Shown here: positions 34,181 through 43,561 of the stretch, in pieces
Layout: every line of letters starts with the position of its first letter
Numbering within the stretch: position 1 is the stretch's first letter
Source of the DNA: Saccharospirillum salsuginis
GTDB taxonomy: Bacteria; Pseudomonadota; Gammaproteobacteria; Pseudomonadales; Natronospirillaceae
Length of the DNA stretch: 64,000 nucleotides
Direction: 5' to 3'
Assembly (NCBI RefSeq): GCF_014651855.1
Contig: NZ_BMXR01000003.1
Coordinates: 406,521 to 470,520, forward strand
Made by a program: the position numbers and the translations under genes
The notes under the pieces: generated by a model
Database searches by the model: none
What the model was told of the DNA's origin: nothing
What the model saw: only the letters and a program-made list of their open reading frames with translations

Positions 34181-37100
34181 TCAACCCACTTGCGTGAACA
34201 AGGGCTCGTACAGGGCAATCATAGCGTCGTACAGGTCATCATGTGGCGGCGGTTCCGGCCAGAACCAGCTGAGATACGGATCCTCGGACAGCCCCGTTTT
34301 GACCATATCGCCTTGCCACAGGCGGTCGAAATGGCTGGGTTGGTACCCGCCTCGTTGTCGGGGTCTGGCCATCTCGACGCCGATGTCGGCGTTGTACGGC
34401 AGCGGTTCGCACAGGCCTTGTTTCCACACGGCGAGCCAATTGCCGAGTGTTTCCTTGGCCGTGGTGCGGTCCATCGGCGCGAACGTCCGTTCGTAGACAT
34501 CGTCGGTTTTGCGCTCCCGGTACAGCCCCAGGGTGGTGGTGTCGCCCGACAGGTTGGCAACCAGATGGTGCAACCAGAGGCGGACGAAGTCCTTGCCTTT
34601 GGCGTCGGCGAGGCGCCAGAACAGGAGACGGCCGTCGGGCAGCCGCGGCAAGGTCGCGGTCAGGGTCTGGCCGGCGATGCGTTCTTCGACCGGTTCGTGG
34701 ATCAGTTCCGCGCTGCCCAGTGCGTTCAGGCTGTCTGCAAAGTGGTCGGCCTGGTCCAGCCAGGTCGCCAGTTCGGGTTCCACCAACGGGTGGTCGGGCA
34801 GATCGCCTGAAAGCCGGGCACGGTTCATGACCTGGCTCTCCGTTGTATCCACCAGGCCGAGGCGACTGTGCACCAAGCTGTCTTGCAGTTTATAGCGTTG
34901 CAGATGGTCGGTGGTGAAGGGTTCGCTGTCAGCCAGTTGCGGCCGGTCGTCGAAACCGAGATACAAGCCGAGTCGCTGGCGGGCGAATTGGCGCGACGGG
35001 TGGTCGAAGAAGGCGATCAGCTCGTCCAGACTGACCGACTCCGGCCAGTCGGGTTCGGGCAGTCGAACCCGGGTCTCGGGTTCGGCCAACGGCGCGTGCA
35101 GGCGCAGCCAGTGACCGTCGAAACTGGGCCAGGTCGGCTGTTGGTCGCCGCGAATGTAATTTTCGATGCTGAACGGCTGCAGCGGCAGGGTATGGATCGC
35201 ATCGCGGCGCCAGCCGCTGGAGGCTTCGAGGTAGTCGAACAGTTCGGTCAGCACCAGCGATGGCTGGCGCTCGGTGTTGGTGTTCACGTCCCGGCCCTGG
35301 TAGCTCAGGTAAAGTGCTTCGCGGGCCGAGAGCAGGGCTTCCAGGAACAGGTAGCGGTCGTCGCCACGTCTTGATCGGTCACCGAACCGTGGCTTGTCGT
35401 CGGCCATCAGGTCGAAGCCGAGCGGCGGCCGTTGGCGTGGGAATTCGCCGTCGTTCAGGCCGAGTACGGCCAGCACCTTGAACGGAATGGAGCGCATCGG
35501 CACCATCGAACAGACGGTAATCTGTCCGGTTAGGAACTGGCGGCCGGTGCTCTGACTGCCCGCAAAGCCGTTTTGCAGCACCTCGCGTACCACGGCCAGT
35601 GGAATCTCATCGTCATAGCCGGCTTCCTTGCAATGCTCGCCGAGATCGCCGATGGCCTGGCGCAGGTCGTCGTGAGCCGGATCGAAGGCATCCTCGCTGG
35701 CGAACAGGGCCCGTTGCAGCCGTTCTTTCAGAAAAGCCTGCCAGTCTTTGGCCGTACGCGGTCGATTCAGGTCGGCGGCGAGCGCCTGGAGGCGTTCGAT
35801 AAAGGCCATCAGGCGGCCCAGTTGCAGCGCCTCGGCCCCTTCCACCTGGGGCAGCAGCAGTCGCTCACCAACGACAGTCTCTTCGTCGCCCCAGGCGAAC
35901 CCGACCAACAGCCGCTCCAGACCTTGCCGCCAGCTGTAGTGGTCGCTCACTTCGCGGCCGCTCCAACGCTGTTTGTGGTCGGCGTCCAGCCCCCAGTGCA
36001 CGTTGGCCTGCTGCAGCCAGTGCGCCAACTGGTCGATGTCGTCCGGGGTCAGGCCGAACTGGGCCTGGATGGCGGGCACGCGCAGCCAGCCAATCACCTG
36101 GTTCACCTGGAAGCGGGCATCCGGCAGCGTCAGCAGGTCGAGAAAGGCGGCAACGGTGGGGTCGGCGTCCTTCAGGTTGCGGTCCGCGATGGAGCAGGGC
36201 AGCGGCGGTACGCGTTCGGACAAGTCGTCGAACCGACGCGCGAACACGGCTTCGACGAAGGGTGCGTAATCTTCCACGTTCGGGCACATCACCACCACGT
36301 CCTTGGGCGTCAGGTCCGGCCGTTCGTTGAACTGGTGCAGCAGCCAGTCGTGCAGCCCCTGCACTTCGCGCAATGCGCTGTGGGCGCGGGTGACACAGAC
36401 GGAGTGATCGCTCACATCGGTCGGTGTCCGGCGGCCGTCGTGCAGGCGCAGCAGATCGCGCTGCAATTGACCGAGCAGGGTAGGCGCTTCGTTTTCGCGG
36501 AACACCGGGCTTTCCAGATCGGCCCGTTCGGTGAGGAGTTTAACGAAAGCCTGGCCCTGTTGGCCAAGGTTGGCGATCAGCGGGTTGCCGACCTCCGGTA
36601 GGGTGTCCTGTGTCTCGCCGGTCTCGACCCAGGCCGCGCGCTGACGCGCCGCCTGTTTCTCGCTGACTACGTCGCCCCAGTAGTCGTCGCTGGGGTTCAG
36701 GTAAAGCACATGAATGTCGAGGCCGCCTTCGTCGGACAATGCCTTGAGAAAATCCAGCCAAAAGGGCGCCAGGGCGTTGATGCCGAACAAAAACAGGCGC
36801 TCCGGCAAGGGTTCTGAAGGGGTGGCGATGCGGTCGATGGCCTGGCGGGCCTTGCGGACCGGGTGGCCGGCGCCGCCCGGTTGGGCGATCAGCCGTCGCC
36901 ACAGATGCGCCTGCCAGTGGTCGCCGCGACCGGCGTCCCAGTCCAGAATCCAGTCCGGCCGATAGAGCAGGTATTGTTCATAGAGGTCCGCCAGTTGACC
37001 GGCGAGCTGGAAACGGCGCACGGCCTGTTGCCCCCGGGACTGACGCTGCCAGTAATGGGTCGGCTCGGCAAAGGCCGGGTCCTGACGCACAGCCTCGCTG

Positions 37101-37408
37101 GCCAACAGGTCATTCAGTCGCCAGATCAGTACTTCCCGGCGGTAGGGTGAGGCTTCGGGTACATCGTCCTTGCCGAGGATCTGGCGGACGAGTGTCCAGA
37201 ACTGGGTGACCGGCAGCGGGAAACGCAGGTTCATGCTGATGCGCCGGTCCGGATGCTCGGCCAGTTTCATGCTCAGCCAATGCTGCATGCCCTGGTGCTG
37301 CACCATGACGATGTCCGGCTGCAACGGGTTGTCGACCGGCACTGCCAGCAGAGTCGCGAGCGGTTCGACCAGGACTTCGAGTTGGTTGCCGGGCAGGGTG
37401 TGGAGCAT
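34181..37408 (-). CDS. recC: Exodeoxyribonuclease V subunit gamma, RecC
   Basis: 1075 residues. The N-terminus MLHTLPGNQLEVLVEPLATL, with IVMVQHQGMQHWLSMKLAE and NLRFPLPVTQFWTLVRQILG, follows E. coli RecC closely. VLNGDGEFPRQ is represented by VLGLNDGEFPRQRPPLGFDL near residue 650, and DRSRRGDDRYLFLEALLSAR follows, both typical of the inactive helicase core. RecC splits the duplex and scans for the Chi sequence that moderates RecBCD; the Chi of this organism is unknown. It is the first gene of recC-recB-recD. A 48-bp tandem repeat begins 39 bases upstream. Confidence 0.95.
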   Translation of the reverse strand: MLHTLPGNQLEVLVEPLATLLAVPVDNPLQPDIVMVQHQGMQHWLSMKLAEHPDRRISMNLRFPLPVTQFWTLVRQILGKDDVPEASPYRREVLIWRLNDLLASEAVRQDPAFAEPTHYWQRQSRGQQAVRRFQLAGQLADLYEQYLLYRPDWILDWDAGRGDHWQAHLWRRLIAQPGGAGHPVRKARQAIDRIATPSEPLPERLFLFGINALAPFWLDFLKALSDEGGLDIHVLYLNPSDDYWGDVVSEKQAARQRAAWVETGETQDTLPEVGNPLIANLGQQGQAFVKLLTERADLESPVFRENEAPTLLGQLQRDLLRLHDGRRTPTDVSDHSVCVTRAHSALREVQGLHDWLLHQFNERPDLTPKDVVVMCPNVEDYAPFVEAVFARRFDDLSERVPPLPCSIADRNLKDADPTVAAFLDLLTLPDARFQVNQVIGWLRVPAIQAQFGLTPDDIDQLAHWLQQANVHWGLDADHKQRWSGREVSDHYSWRQGLERLLVGFAWGDEETVVGERLLLPQVEGAEALQLGRLMAFIERLQALAADLNRPRTAKDWQAFLKERLQRALFASEDAFDPAHDDLRQAIGDLGEHCKEAGYDDEIPLAVVREVLQNGFAGSQSTGRQFLTGQITVCSMVPMRSIPFKVLAVLGLNDGEFPRQRPPLGFDLMADDKPRFGDRSRRGDDRYLFLEALLSAREALYLSYQGRDVNTNTERQPSLVLTELFDYLEASSGWRRDAIHTLPLQPFSIENYIRGDQQPTWPSFDGHWLRLHAPLAEPETRVRLPEPDWPESVSLDELIAFFDHPSRQFARQRLGLYLGFDDRPQLADSEPFTTDHLQRYKLQDSLVHSRLGLVDTTESQVMNRARLSGDLPDHPLVEPELATWLDQADHFADSLNALGSAELIHEPVEERIAGQTLTATLPRLPDGRLLFWRLADAKGKDFVRLWLHHLVANLSGDTTTLGLYRERKTDDVYERTFAPMDRTTAKETLGNWLAVWKQGLCEPLPYNADIGVEMARPRQRGGYQPSHFDRLWQGDMVKTGLSEDPYLSWFWPEPPPHDDLYDAMIALYEPLFTQVG

Positions 37409-37446
37409 CCGTCAGGGGCTGGTAAGAGTTTGAGCCAGTGTAGCAC

Positions 37447-37573
37447 GACTCCATGGATGGAGGAGGTAGAGTGAAGCAGGATGCCCGAGCCGACGACTCC
37501 ATGGATGGAGGAGGTAGAGCGAAGCAGGATGCCCGAGCCGACGACTCCATGGATGGAGGAGTTAGAGCGAAGC
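37447..37573. repeat. 48-bp tandem repeat, about 2.6 copies
   Basis: Units begin GACTCCATGGATGGAGGAG at 37447, 37495 and 37543, exactly 48 bases apart; the third is broken after GCGAAGC. Copies differ by only two or three bases. Each carries the inverted repeat CTCCAT-GG-ATGGAG. It fills the gap between the divergent recC and periplasmic binding protein genes. Because 48 is a multiple of three, several frames stay open through it; I do not regard these as genes. Confidence 0.9.
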
Positions 37574-37625
37574 CGTGTTTTCGGGTCTATCCTGTGAATA
37601 GCCATTTGGGTGCGGGGTGTCCGTT

Positions 37626-38420
37626 ATGTCCTGGCTGAGACCGGTGGGTCTGGTTGTTCTTCTTGCGCTGTGTTTTGGGGTCGCTCAAGTGGCGGCCGAC
37701 GAAAAACGGGTGCGAGTGGCGACGCTCGGAGACTATCCGCCCTATTGTTTTTACAAGGAAGGGGTTCCGCCGAAGTCACATGAAGTCGTACCGCCGGGAT
37801 CGGATGCGGAAAGTTTTCAGGGATACAGTTGGGATATATTGCGCGAGAGTTTTCATGCCCGGGGTTACACCATTGAGCTGGTGATCACGCCCTGGGTCCG
37901 AGCCATGGCCAATGTCCGCGAAGGCGATGCCGATTTGCTGTTCCCGGCGGGTAAAAACAGCGAGCGCGAGGCTTACTTCACGTATCCCCGAGTCCCGATC
38001 AACGACGCGGCGTTTCGCATCTACGTGAATCCGGACAGTTCCATAGAGTGGACCGATCTGTCCTCACTGGATGGTCTTACCATCGGGCTGGTGCGCGGTT
38101 ACAACTTCGGTGACGACTGGGCGCATCAAAACGAGATCGAAAAGTACCCGCTGAACACGATCGAGCAAGGGTTTCGCATGCTCGCCTCGAACCGACTGGA
38201 CGGTTTCGCCGGTTACGAAACCAACTGGGATTACGTGCTGAAAGAAATGGGTCAGCAGGGACGGTTCGAGAAACTGCCGGTATTCGGCTCCAGCCGGGAA
38301 TACGTAGTGGGGCTGACATCCAACCCCGCTACCGACACCCTGTTGCGGGAATTCGAGGCGGGGTTGGCGACCATTCAGGACACTGGGGAATTCCAACGCA
38401 TCGTCGAGCGATGGCGCTGA
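37626..38420 (+). CDS. Family 3 extracellular solute-binding protein
   Basis: 264 residues from the ATG at 37626 with GGGGTG upstream; a GTG three codons earlier is also possible. A signal peptide (SWLRPVGLVVLLALCFGVAQVAA) precedes VRVATLGDYPPYCFYKEG, the usual start of a family 3 periplasmic binding protein. WDILRESFHARGYTIEL, ADLLFPAGKNSERE and LDGFAGYETNWDYVLKEMG follow the family. It would bind an amino acid or similar small solute in the periplasm. No ABC permease or ATPase gene is adjacent, so it may be an orphan sensor or scavenger. Confidence 0.85.
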   Translation: MSWLRPVGLVVLLALCFGVAQVAADEKRVRVATLGDYPPYCFYKEGVPPKSHEVVPPGSDAESFQGYSWDILRESFHARGYTIELVITPWVRAMANVREGDADLLFPAGKNSEREAYFTYPRVPINDAAFRIYVNPDSSIEWTDLSSLDGLTIGLVRGYNFGDDWAHQNEIEKYPLNTIEQGFRMLASNRLDGFAGYETNWDYVLKEMGQQGRFEKLPVFGSSREYVVGLTSNPATDTLLREFEAGLATIQDTGEFQRIVERWR

Positions 38421-38450
38421 CCCGGATACACACAGACCGGGTCAAACGCT

Positions 38451-39341
38451 CTAAGCCAGCTTTTCCTTGAAAAAGGCAATGGTTCGTTCCCAGGCGAGTT
38501 CCGCCGCCGCTTCGTCGTAGCGCGCCGTGGAGTCGTTGTGAAACCCGTGATTGGTGTCCTGGTAGACATGCGCCGTATAAGGCACGCCATTGGCTTTCAG
38601 CGTCGATTCATACTCGGGCCAGGAGGCGTTGACCCGGTTGTCCAGTTCCGCGAAATGCAACAACAAAGGTGCCCGAACCCGATCGCGGATCGATTCGGCG
38701 GGCGGGGTGCCATAAAACGGTGCGCCGGCATCTACGGCGTCCGGAATACTGGCGGCCAGCATGTTGACGACATAGCCGCCAAAGCAAAAACCGACGACTC
38801 CCAGTTTGCCGGTGCTTTGTTCATGGGTTTTCAGGAAGCCGGCCGCAGCGATGAAATCCGACTCCATCCTGGCCCGGTCCAGTGAACTTTGCAGGGCGCG
38901 TCCTTCGTCGTCGTTGCCCGGATAACCTCCGACCGGGTACAGGGCATCGGGTGCGAAGGCAACGAAACCGACCTTGGCGAGACGACGGGCAACGTCCTTG
39001 ATGTAGGGGTTCAAGCCCCGGTTTTCATGAATCACCAGTACGGATGGCGCTTTCGCCAAACCCGTGGGAACAACCAGATAACCTTCACCTTCGCCATGCC
39101 CGTCGGGTGAGGGAAAACGGACATAGCTGGCCTGGATATCGGGGTCGTTGAACGAAACCTGTTCGGCCAGAGCATATTTGGGCAGCAAGGCGCCGGTCAG
39201 GGCGCTCATCGCGAAGCCCGCTGCGACCAGTGTGGACAGTCGCGCCATAAAGGTTCGGCGGTCGATCAGACCATGGGCGTATTCGTCGTACCAGTCAAAA
39301 GCTTCCTGGGGGATCGGTCGAGGGGTGGTGTTCGCGCGCAT
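38451..39341 (-). CDS. Dienelactone hydrolase family protein with Tat-like leader
   Basis: 296 residues. The catalytic triad of the family is visible: the Cys nucleophile in GVVGFCFGGYVVN, Asp in FAELDNRVNAS and His in YQDTNHGFHND; VLVIHENRGLNPYIKDVAR contributes the oxyanion region. The N-terminal LIDRRTFMARLSTLVAAGF resembles a twin-arginine signal, so the enzyme is probably exported folded. Family members open lactones or hydrolyse esters; the substrate is unknown. It faces the solute-binding protein gene 30 bases away. Confidence 0.87.
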   Translation of the reverse strand: MRANTTPRPIPQEAFDWYDEYAHGLIDRRTFMARLSTLVAAGFAMSALTGALLPKYALAEQVSFNDPDIQASYVRFPSPDGHGEGEGYLVVPTGLAKAPSVLVIHENRGLNPYIKDVARRLAKVGFVAFAPDALYPVGGYPGNDDEGRALQSSLDRARMESDFIAAAGFLKTHEQSTGKLGVVGFCFGGYVVNMLAASIPDAVDAGAPFYGTPPAESIRDRVRAPLLLHFAELDNRVNASWPEYESTLKANGVPYTAHVYQDTNHGFHNDSTARYDEAAAELAWERTIAFFKEKLA

Positions 39342-39541
39342 CTTGGGTGCTCTCTCCGTTGAGCCGAATGGCCTGGACCGCAGCGCTCAGATGCCTTTCG
39401 GATGGGGTCAGTCAATGGACCGGTATGAATCCGACCCGGTCCCTGAGGGATAGCACAAGAATCATAGCCGTTTTTTCGGCAATGGCAGGTAACCGACTTT
39501 TCACCGTGGGTAAAGTATTCGTCAGGCGGGTCGGAAGCCGG

Positions 39542-40762
39542 TTATTCGTACCTCAACGATTCGATCGGGTCCAGTCGCGCCGCCTTGGCCGCCGGCAGCA
39601 GGCCGAACAACACACCCACACCGGTGGAAAAACCGAGTGCCAGGAAGACCGCCCAGAGGGGCACCACGGCGGGTGTGAAGTTGGGGATCATGTTGGCGAT
39701 GACCTTGCCCAGGCCGAAGCCGGCGGCGAGACCGATCAATCCTCCCAGCAGACACAGCACCACAGCCTCGATCAGAAACTGCAGCATGATATCGGCACGC
39801 GTCGCGCCCAGCGCTTTGCAGATGCCGATCTCGCGGGTGCGTTCGGTCACCGAGACCAGCATGATGTTCATGATGCCGATGCCGCCGACCAGCAGGCTGA
39901 TGCCGACAATGCCGCCGAACACGACGGTGATGATGCCGGTGACCTGGGCGATGGACTGCTGGATTTGCTCCGAACTCTCGATCTTGAAATCGTCCGGTTT
40001 GCCCGGCTGGATTTTGTGTTCCTTGCGCAGCACCTGGCGGATTTGCTGACGCACCCAATCGAGTTCGTCGGGGTCGGCCTTGGCCAGGAAAATCATGAAG
40101 GGGTTGGCATGCGTCGGGGTGATGCTGTTGGCCGTGGTGAACGGAATGTAAGCCACGTTGTCGAGGTCCTGTCCAAGGAAGTTGCCCTTGATTTCAAGCA
40201 GACCGACAATCTTGAACCAGTCCAGCCCGAACTGGACGAATTCCCCGACCGGATCGTTCGGCAACTTCAAATCGCGTCGAACCTTGTCACCGATGACCAT
40301 GACCCGGCTGCGGCCGATTAAGTCCGCGGCGATCAATTCACGCCCGCGGTCCGCGAACGTATCGTCCAGCACGAACAGGTCCGGTTCGACACCGCGCACG
40401 TCCACGCTGGAACGATTGCCCCGGTAGGTCAGGCCCTGGGCCGCGCTGAGAAACACCTGGGGCGTGACCGAGTCCAGACCCACCACTCGTTTACGAATCG
40501 CGAGCAGGTCGTCCTCGCTCAGATAGACGTCCCGACCTTCGTATTCCTGCTGGTTGAAGTCGGGCTGGATGATCAGCGAATTGGAGCCGAGCGATTCGAA
40601 CTGTTGATCGATCGACGCCTGAAGTCCCTGCACCAACGAGACCACGGTAATGATCGACGCGACCCCGATGATGATGCCCAGCGAGGTCAGAAAGCTGCGC
40701 AACGCATTGGCTCGAATCGAGTGCAGGGCCGACCGGAAACTTTCCAGGATTAGGAAAATCAT
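39542..40762 (-). CDS. MacB-like ABC transporter permease (FtsX family)
   Basis: 406 residues. [20 protein letters not shown] near residue 13 is the typical first membrane helix, followed by a large periplasmic domain (residues ~45-280) and three C-terminal membrane helices with [19 protein letters not shown], the MacB/FtsX coupling motif. Unlike E. coli MacB, the ATPase is a separate gene. With the adjacent adaptor it forms a MacAB-type tripartite pump that exports peptides, lipoproteins or drugs through an outer-membrane channel encoded elsewhere. The start ATG overlaps the ATPase stop (ATGA). Confidence 0.92.
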   Translation of the reverse strand: MIFLILESFRSALHSIRANALRSFLTSLGIIIGVASIITVVSLVQGLQASIDQQFESLGSNSLIIQPDFNQQEYEGRDVYLSEDDLLAIRKRVVGLDSVTPQVFLSAAQGLTYRGNRSSVDVRGVEPDLFVLDDTFADRGRELIAADLIGRSRVMVIGDKVRRDLKLPNDPVGEFVQFGLDWFKIVGLLEIKGNFLGQDLDNVAYIPFTTANSITPTHANPFMIFLAKADPDELDWVRQQIRQVLRKEHKIQPGKPDDFKIESSEQIQQSIAQVTGIITVVFGGIVGISLLVGGIGIMNIMLVSVTERTREIGICKALGATRADIMLQFLIEAVVLCLLGGLIGLAAGFGLGKVIANMIPNFTPAVVPLWAVFLALGFSTGVGVLFGLLPAAKAARLDPIESLRYE

Positions 40763-41448
40763 GCGGGTGCCTCCCGGCTGTCGGTCGCCACATGGCCGTC
40801 GTGCAACTGGATTTGCCGTTCACAATAGGCGGCGATGTCGGTCTCGTGCGTGACCATGATGATGGTCTGGCCTTCCTCGTGAAGCCGTTTGAACAGGGTC
40901 ATGATGTCCAGGCTGGTTTTGCTGTCCAGGTTGCCGGTTGGTTCGTCCGCCAGCAGGATCGATGGCTGGGTGACCAGGGCCCGGGCAATGGCCACGCGTT
41001 GGCGCTGGCCACCGGACAACTCGTTGGGTTGATGGTGCATGCGTTCACCCAGCCCCACCTGTTCCAGCATCGCCTGAGCGCGGCGGGTACGCTCACGCAA
41101 ACCGACCTTGGCGTAGATCAGCGGTTGCATGACGTTCTTTAAAGCACTGACCCGGGGTAACAGGTTGAAGCTCTGGAAAATGAAGCCGATTTCCCGGTTG
41201 CGCACCCGCGCCAGTTCCTTGCCGCTCATGCCGGAGACCCGCGAGCCGTCCAGCCAGTATTCGCCGCTGCTCGGGGAATCCAGGCAGCCGAGGATGTTCA
41301 TCAGGGTCGACTTGCCGGAGCCCGAGGCCCCGATAAAGGCGACGTACTCGTTTTGCTCGATACCGAGATTGATGTCGCGCAAGGCGTGCAGGGTCTCGCC
41401 GCCCATGTGGTAGACGCGGCCGACGTTTTTCAGCTCAATCAGGGACAT
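40759..41448 (-). CDS. MacB/LolD-like ABC transporter ATP-binding protein
   Basis: 229 residues from the ATG at 41448, which overlaps the adaptor stop (TGATG); the frame runs 97 codons further upstream, but that part lies in another frame of the adaptor gene. Walker A is GASGSGKST, the signature is [15 protein letters not shown], Walker B is [14 protein letters not shown], and the switch His is in MVTHETDIA. It powers the permease encoded next to it. All three genes are coupled by overlaps, so they form one operon with the YIP1-family gene upstream. Confidence 0.93.
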   Translation of the reverse strand: MSLIELKNVGRVYHMGGETLHALRDINLGIEQNEYVAFIGASGSGKSTLMNILGCLDSPSSGEYWLDGSRVSGMSGKELARVRNREIGFIFQSFNLLPRVSALKNVMQPLIYAKVGLRERTRRAQAMLEQVGLGERMHHQPNELSGGQRQRVAIARALVTQPSILLADEPTGNLDSKTSLDIMTLFKRLHEEGQTIIMVTHETDIAAYCERQIQLHDGHVATDSREAPA

Positions 41449-42617
41449 CAGGAAGCCTCGTCGCTGTCCGCCGGCACCTTGGCCGTGACAGCCTGGCCCT
41501 CGGTCAGGTCGATGAGCGTGCGGACCGGCCCGGCGATCACCTTCGTCTCCGGTTCCAGGCCGGATTCGATGGCCTGATAGCGGTCGTCGGACGGGCCCAG
41601 CGTGACTTCCCGGCGCTGGGCCTGGCCGTTCTCCAGTACCCAGACGTAAGCGGTGCCGGCGTCGATGTCCTGTTGCACCGCTTCCAGTGGCAGCGCCCAT
41701 TGCTCGCCGGCACTGGTGGTGATGATTTCCGCGCGACAACTCATGCCGGGGCGGATCTCCAGGTCGCGGGTGTCGGTGATCAGCACCTTGACGGTGAAGG
41801 AGAGGCCACTGCGTCCCTGGGCCTGGCGGGCGGTCAGGGCGATGGTTTCCACCCGGCCCTCGAGTGGCGTATCCGGATAGGCCACCGCGAAGACCTTGAC
41901 CGTCTGGCCGCGCGAGACCCGTCCGATGTCGGCTTCGTCGATTTCGATCTCGGCGTAGGTGCGGCTGGTGTCGGCCACGGTCATCAACGCCTGGTCGCCG
42001 GTGTTGCCGCTGATCGCCATCTCGCCTTCCTTGATGTCGAGCGCGGAGACGGTGCCGTCGATCGGCGCACGTACCAGGGTTTTCTCCAGGCGCTCCTGCG
42101 CCTGTTCCAACGCGAGCTGGGCGACCGCCAACTGTTGTTGCGTGGCTCTCAGGTCGACCCGGGCCAGCGCCAGTTGGTCTTGCAATGCCTGCACCGAGTC
42201 GGCGTTGGCGACATTGCGCTCGAACAGCAGCTGTTGGCGATCCAGTTGGTTCTCGAGTGCGGCTATCTGCACCTGACCGCGCTCGATGTCGATCTCGCGC
42301 AGACGCACGGCGGCTTGCTGGTTTTCGACATCCGACTGGAACTGATCCTGATCCAGTTGGATCACCACCTCATTGCGCTCGACCGCATCGCCTTCTTCGA
42401 CCAGTACATCGGAGACCAGGGCCGTGACCTCGGGTCGCAACTTGCGCTCATCGCCGAAAATAATGCTGCCGGAAGCCAGTGTCAGCGTCTCGATGGTCTG
42501 GCGTTCCAGACTCACCGTTTCCACCGGAGTCCCGGTGTCGCGACCGGTCCAATTGGCCACCAGCGGTGTTCCCACGGCCAGAGCCAGAATGACGATCAGA
42601 ATCAGTGCCTTTTTCAT
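41448..42617 (-). CDS. MacA-like periplasmic adaptor (HlyD/RND membrane fusion family)
   Basis: 389 residues from the ATG at 42617 with GGTGAGGA upstream. An N-terminal membrane anchor ([19 protein letters not shown]) is followed by a coiled coil with residues ~90-180 rich in Gln and Leu ([38 protein letters not shown]), then beta-barrel and membrane-proximal domains. This is the MacA layout. It links the inner-membrane ABC pump to an outer-membrane channel. The gene lies seven bases after the YIP1-family gene and overlaps the ATPase start. Confidence 0.92.
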   Translation of the reverse strand: MKKALILIVILALAVGTPLVANWTGRDTGTPVETVSLERQTIETLTLASGSIIFGDERKLRPEVTALVSDVLVEEGDAVERNEVVIQLDQDQFQSDVENQQAAVRLREIDIERGQVQIAALENQLDRQQLLFERNVANADSVQALQDQLALARVDLRATQQQLAVAQLALEQAQERLEKTLVRAPIDGTVSALDIKEGEMAISGNTGDQALMTVADTSRTYAEIEIDEADIGRVSRGQTVKVFAVAYPDTPLEGRVETIALTARQAQGRSGLSFTVKVLITDTRDLEIRPGMSCRAEIITTSAGEQWALPLEAVQQDIDAGTAYVWVLENGQAQRREVTLGPSDDRYQAIESGLEPETKVIAGPVRTLIDLTEGQAVTAKVPADSDEAS

Positions 42618-42624
42618 GGTGTCC

Positions 42625-43317
42625 TCACCAGACGATGAAGGCGGCCCAGCCGCCGAACAGCAATACAAACGGAATCAGAACAGTGACGATGGCGCCACCC
42701 CAGCTAGCGCCGGTCAGGGTTTTGAAGCCAACGATCAACAACAGCGCCACCCAGAGGTTGGACAGCGACAGAGCGTTGATCATGCCGGTCCAGGGGTGGG
42801 TTTGAGGCCAGTGCAGGACAAGGTTGTTCAGACTGGTCAGATCCAGTGTGGCGAAACTGACATACCGGTCTCCGGCCATGGCATAGCCGACGGCAATGGT
42901 GATCAGACCCACAAGCGACGGCAGAAAGGCATAGCACACCAGGCTGAACCAACGGCCGTATTTCAGTTCGGCATCGGTCCCGACCGAGGCAACCATGTGC
43001 AAATACAGTGCGACCAGCGCGTAGACGACCAATAGGAACAGCACCGGCATCACCCCGCTGAACGGCAGAAAACCGGCCATCTGTTCGCTGGCCATCGCCA
43101 GTTCCTCCGGACTCATCGTCTGACCGGACAGTGCAATTTGCTCGGCCATAAAGGCCTGCGGATCAACGGAGGTGAAATACCAGGTGGTGACAGCCGTGGT
43201 GGACACCAGGATCAATAGCAGTGGCACCCAGGCGGAAACATGTTGATCGCGAACCTGGGCGAAGGCTTGTTTTGGAGATGTGTACGTGTCTACTATGGCT
43301 TGAAGGCTGGCGTTCAT
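42625..43317 (-). CDS. YIP1-family membrane protein
   Basis: 230 residues from the ATG at 43317 (MNASLQAIVD), chosen because AAAGGA lies just upstream; twelve more codons stay open. Five hydrophobic segments, starting with WVPLLLILVSTTAVTTWYF, and the N-terminal TYTSPKQAFAQV match the YIP1 family. Function in bacteria is not established. It is the first gene of the operon with the MacAB-like transporter and probably affects its assembly or substrate access; this is inference. Confidence 0.8.
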   Translation of the reverse strand: MNASLQAIVDTYTSPKQAFAQVRDQHVSAWVPLLLILVSTTAVTTWYFTSVDPQAFMAEQIALSGQTMSPEELAMASEQMAGFLPFSGVMPVLFLLVVYALVALYLHMVASVGTDAELKYGRWFSLVCYAFLPSLVGLITIAVGYAMAGDRYVSFATLDLTSLNNLVLHWPQTHPWTGMINALSLSNLWVALLLIVGFKTLTGASWGGAIVTVLIPFVLLFGGWAAFIVW

Positions 43318-43388
43318 GACCGGTCCTTTCAGTGAAGTTAAGCAGAACTCCATTTTCTCTACTGTAAAAGAGGGTCTGGAAGAAAGGA

Positions 43389-43404
43389 AGTGACTTATGT
43401 CACA
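43389..43404. promoter_or_regulatory. CRP-like inverted repeat upstream of the YIP1/efflux operon
   Basis: GTGAC-TTAT-GTCAC is a perfect inverted repeat; read as AGTGA-N6-TCACA it differs from the CRP core at one base. It lies about 72 bases before the YIP1-family start. I see no convincing -10 at the right spacing, so the call is tentative. Confidence 0.35.
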
Positions 43405-43561
43405 GGAAGGTGAGCTTTATTTGAGGGTAAGTGTGGGGTGACAATCTGTATTTTTGGTACGATGTTAGATCCTGTATTGCTGATTGACATGGTTCTATGA
43501 TGTGAAATAGTGCGTAATTCTGTGCCATTAAGAACCATTTGAATCTAAAGGAATTGTAGAA

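Noticed and set aside
32756..36601. Plus-strand frames of 396 and 342 codons opposite recB and recC
   Set aside because: Antisense to strongly conserved recBCD genes; high G+C in third positions leaves the opposite strand open.
37453..37640. Repeat-peptide frames reading through the 48-bp repeats on both strands
   Set aside because: Open only because the period is a multiple of three; no coding features.
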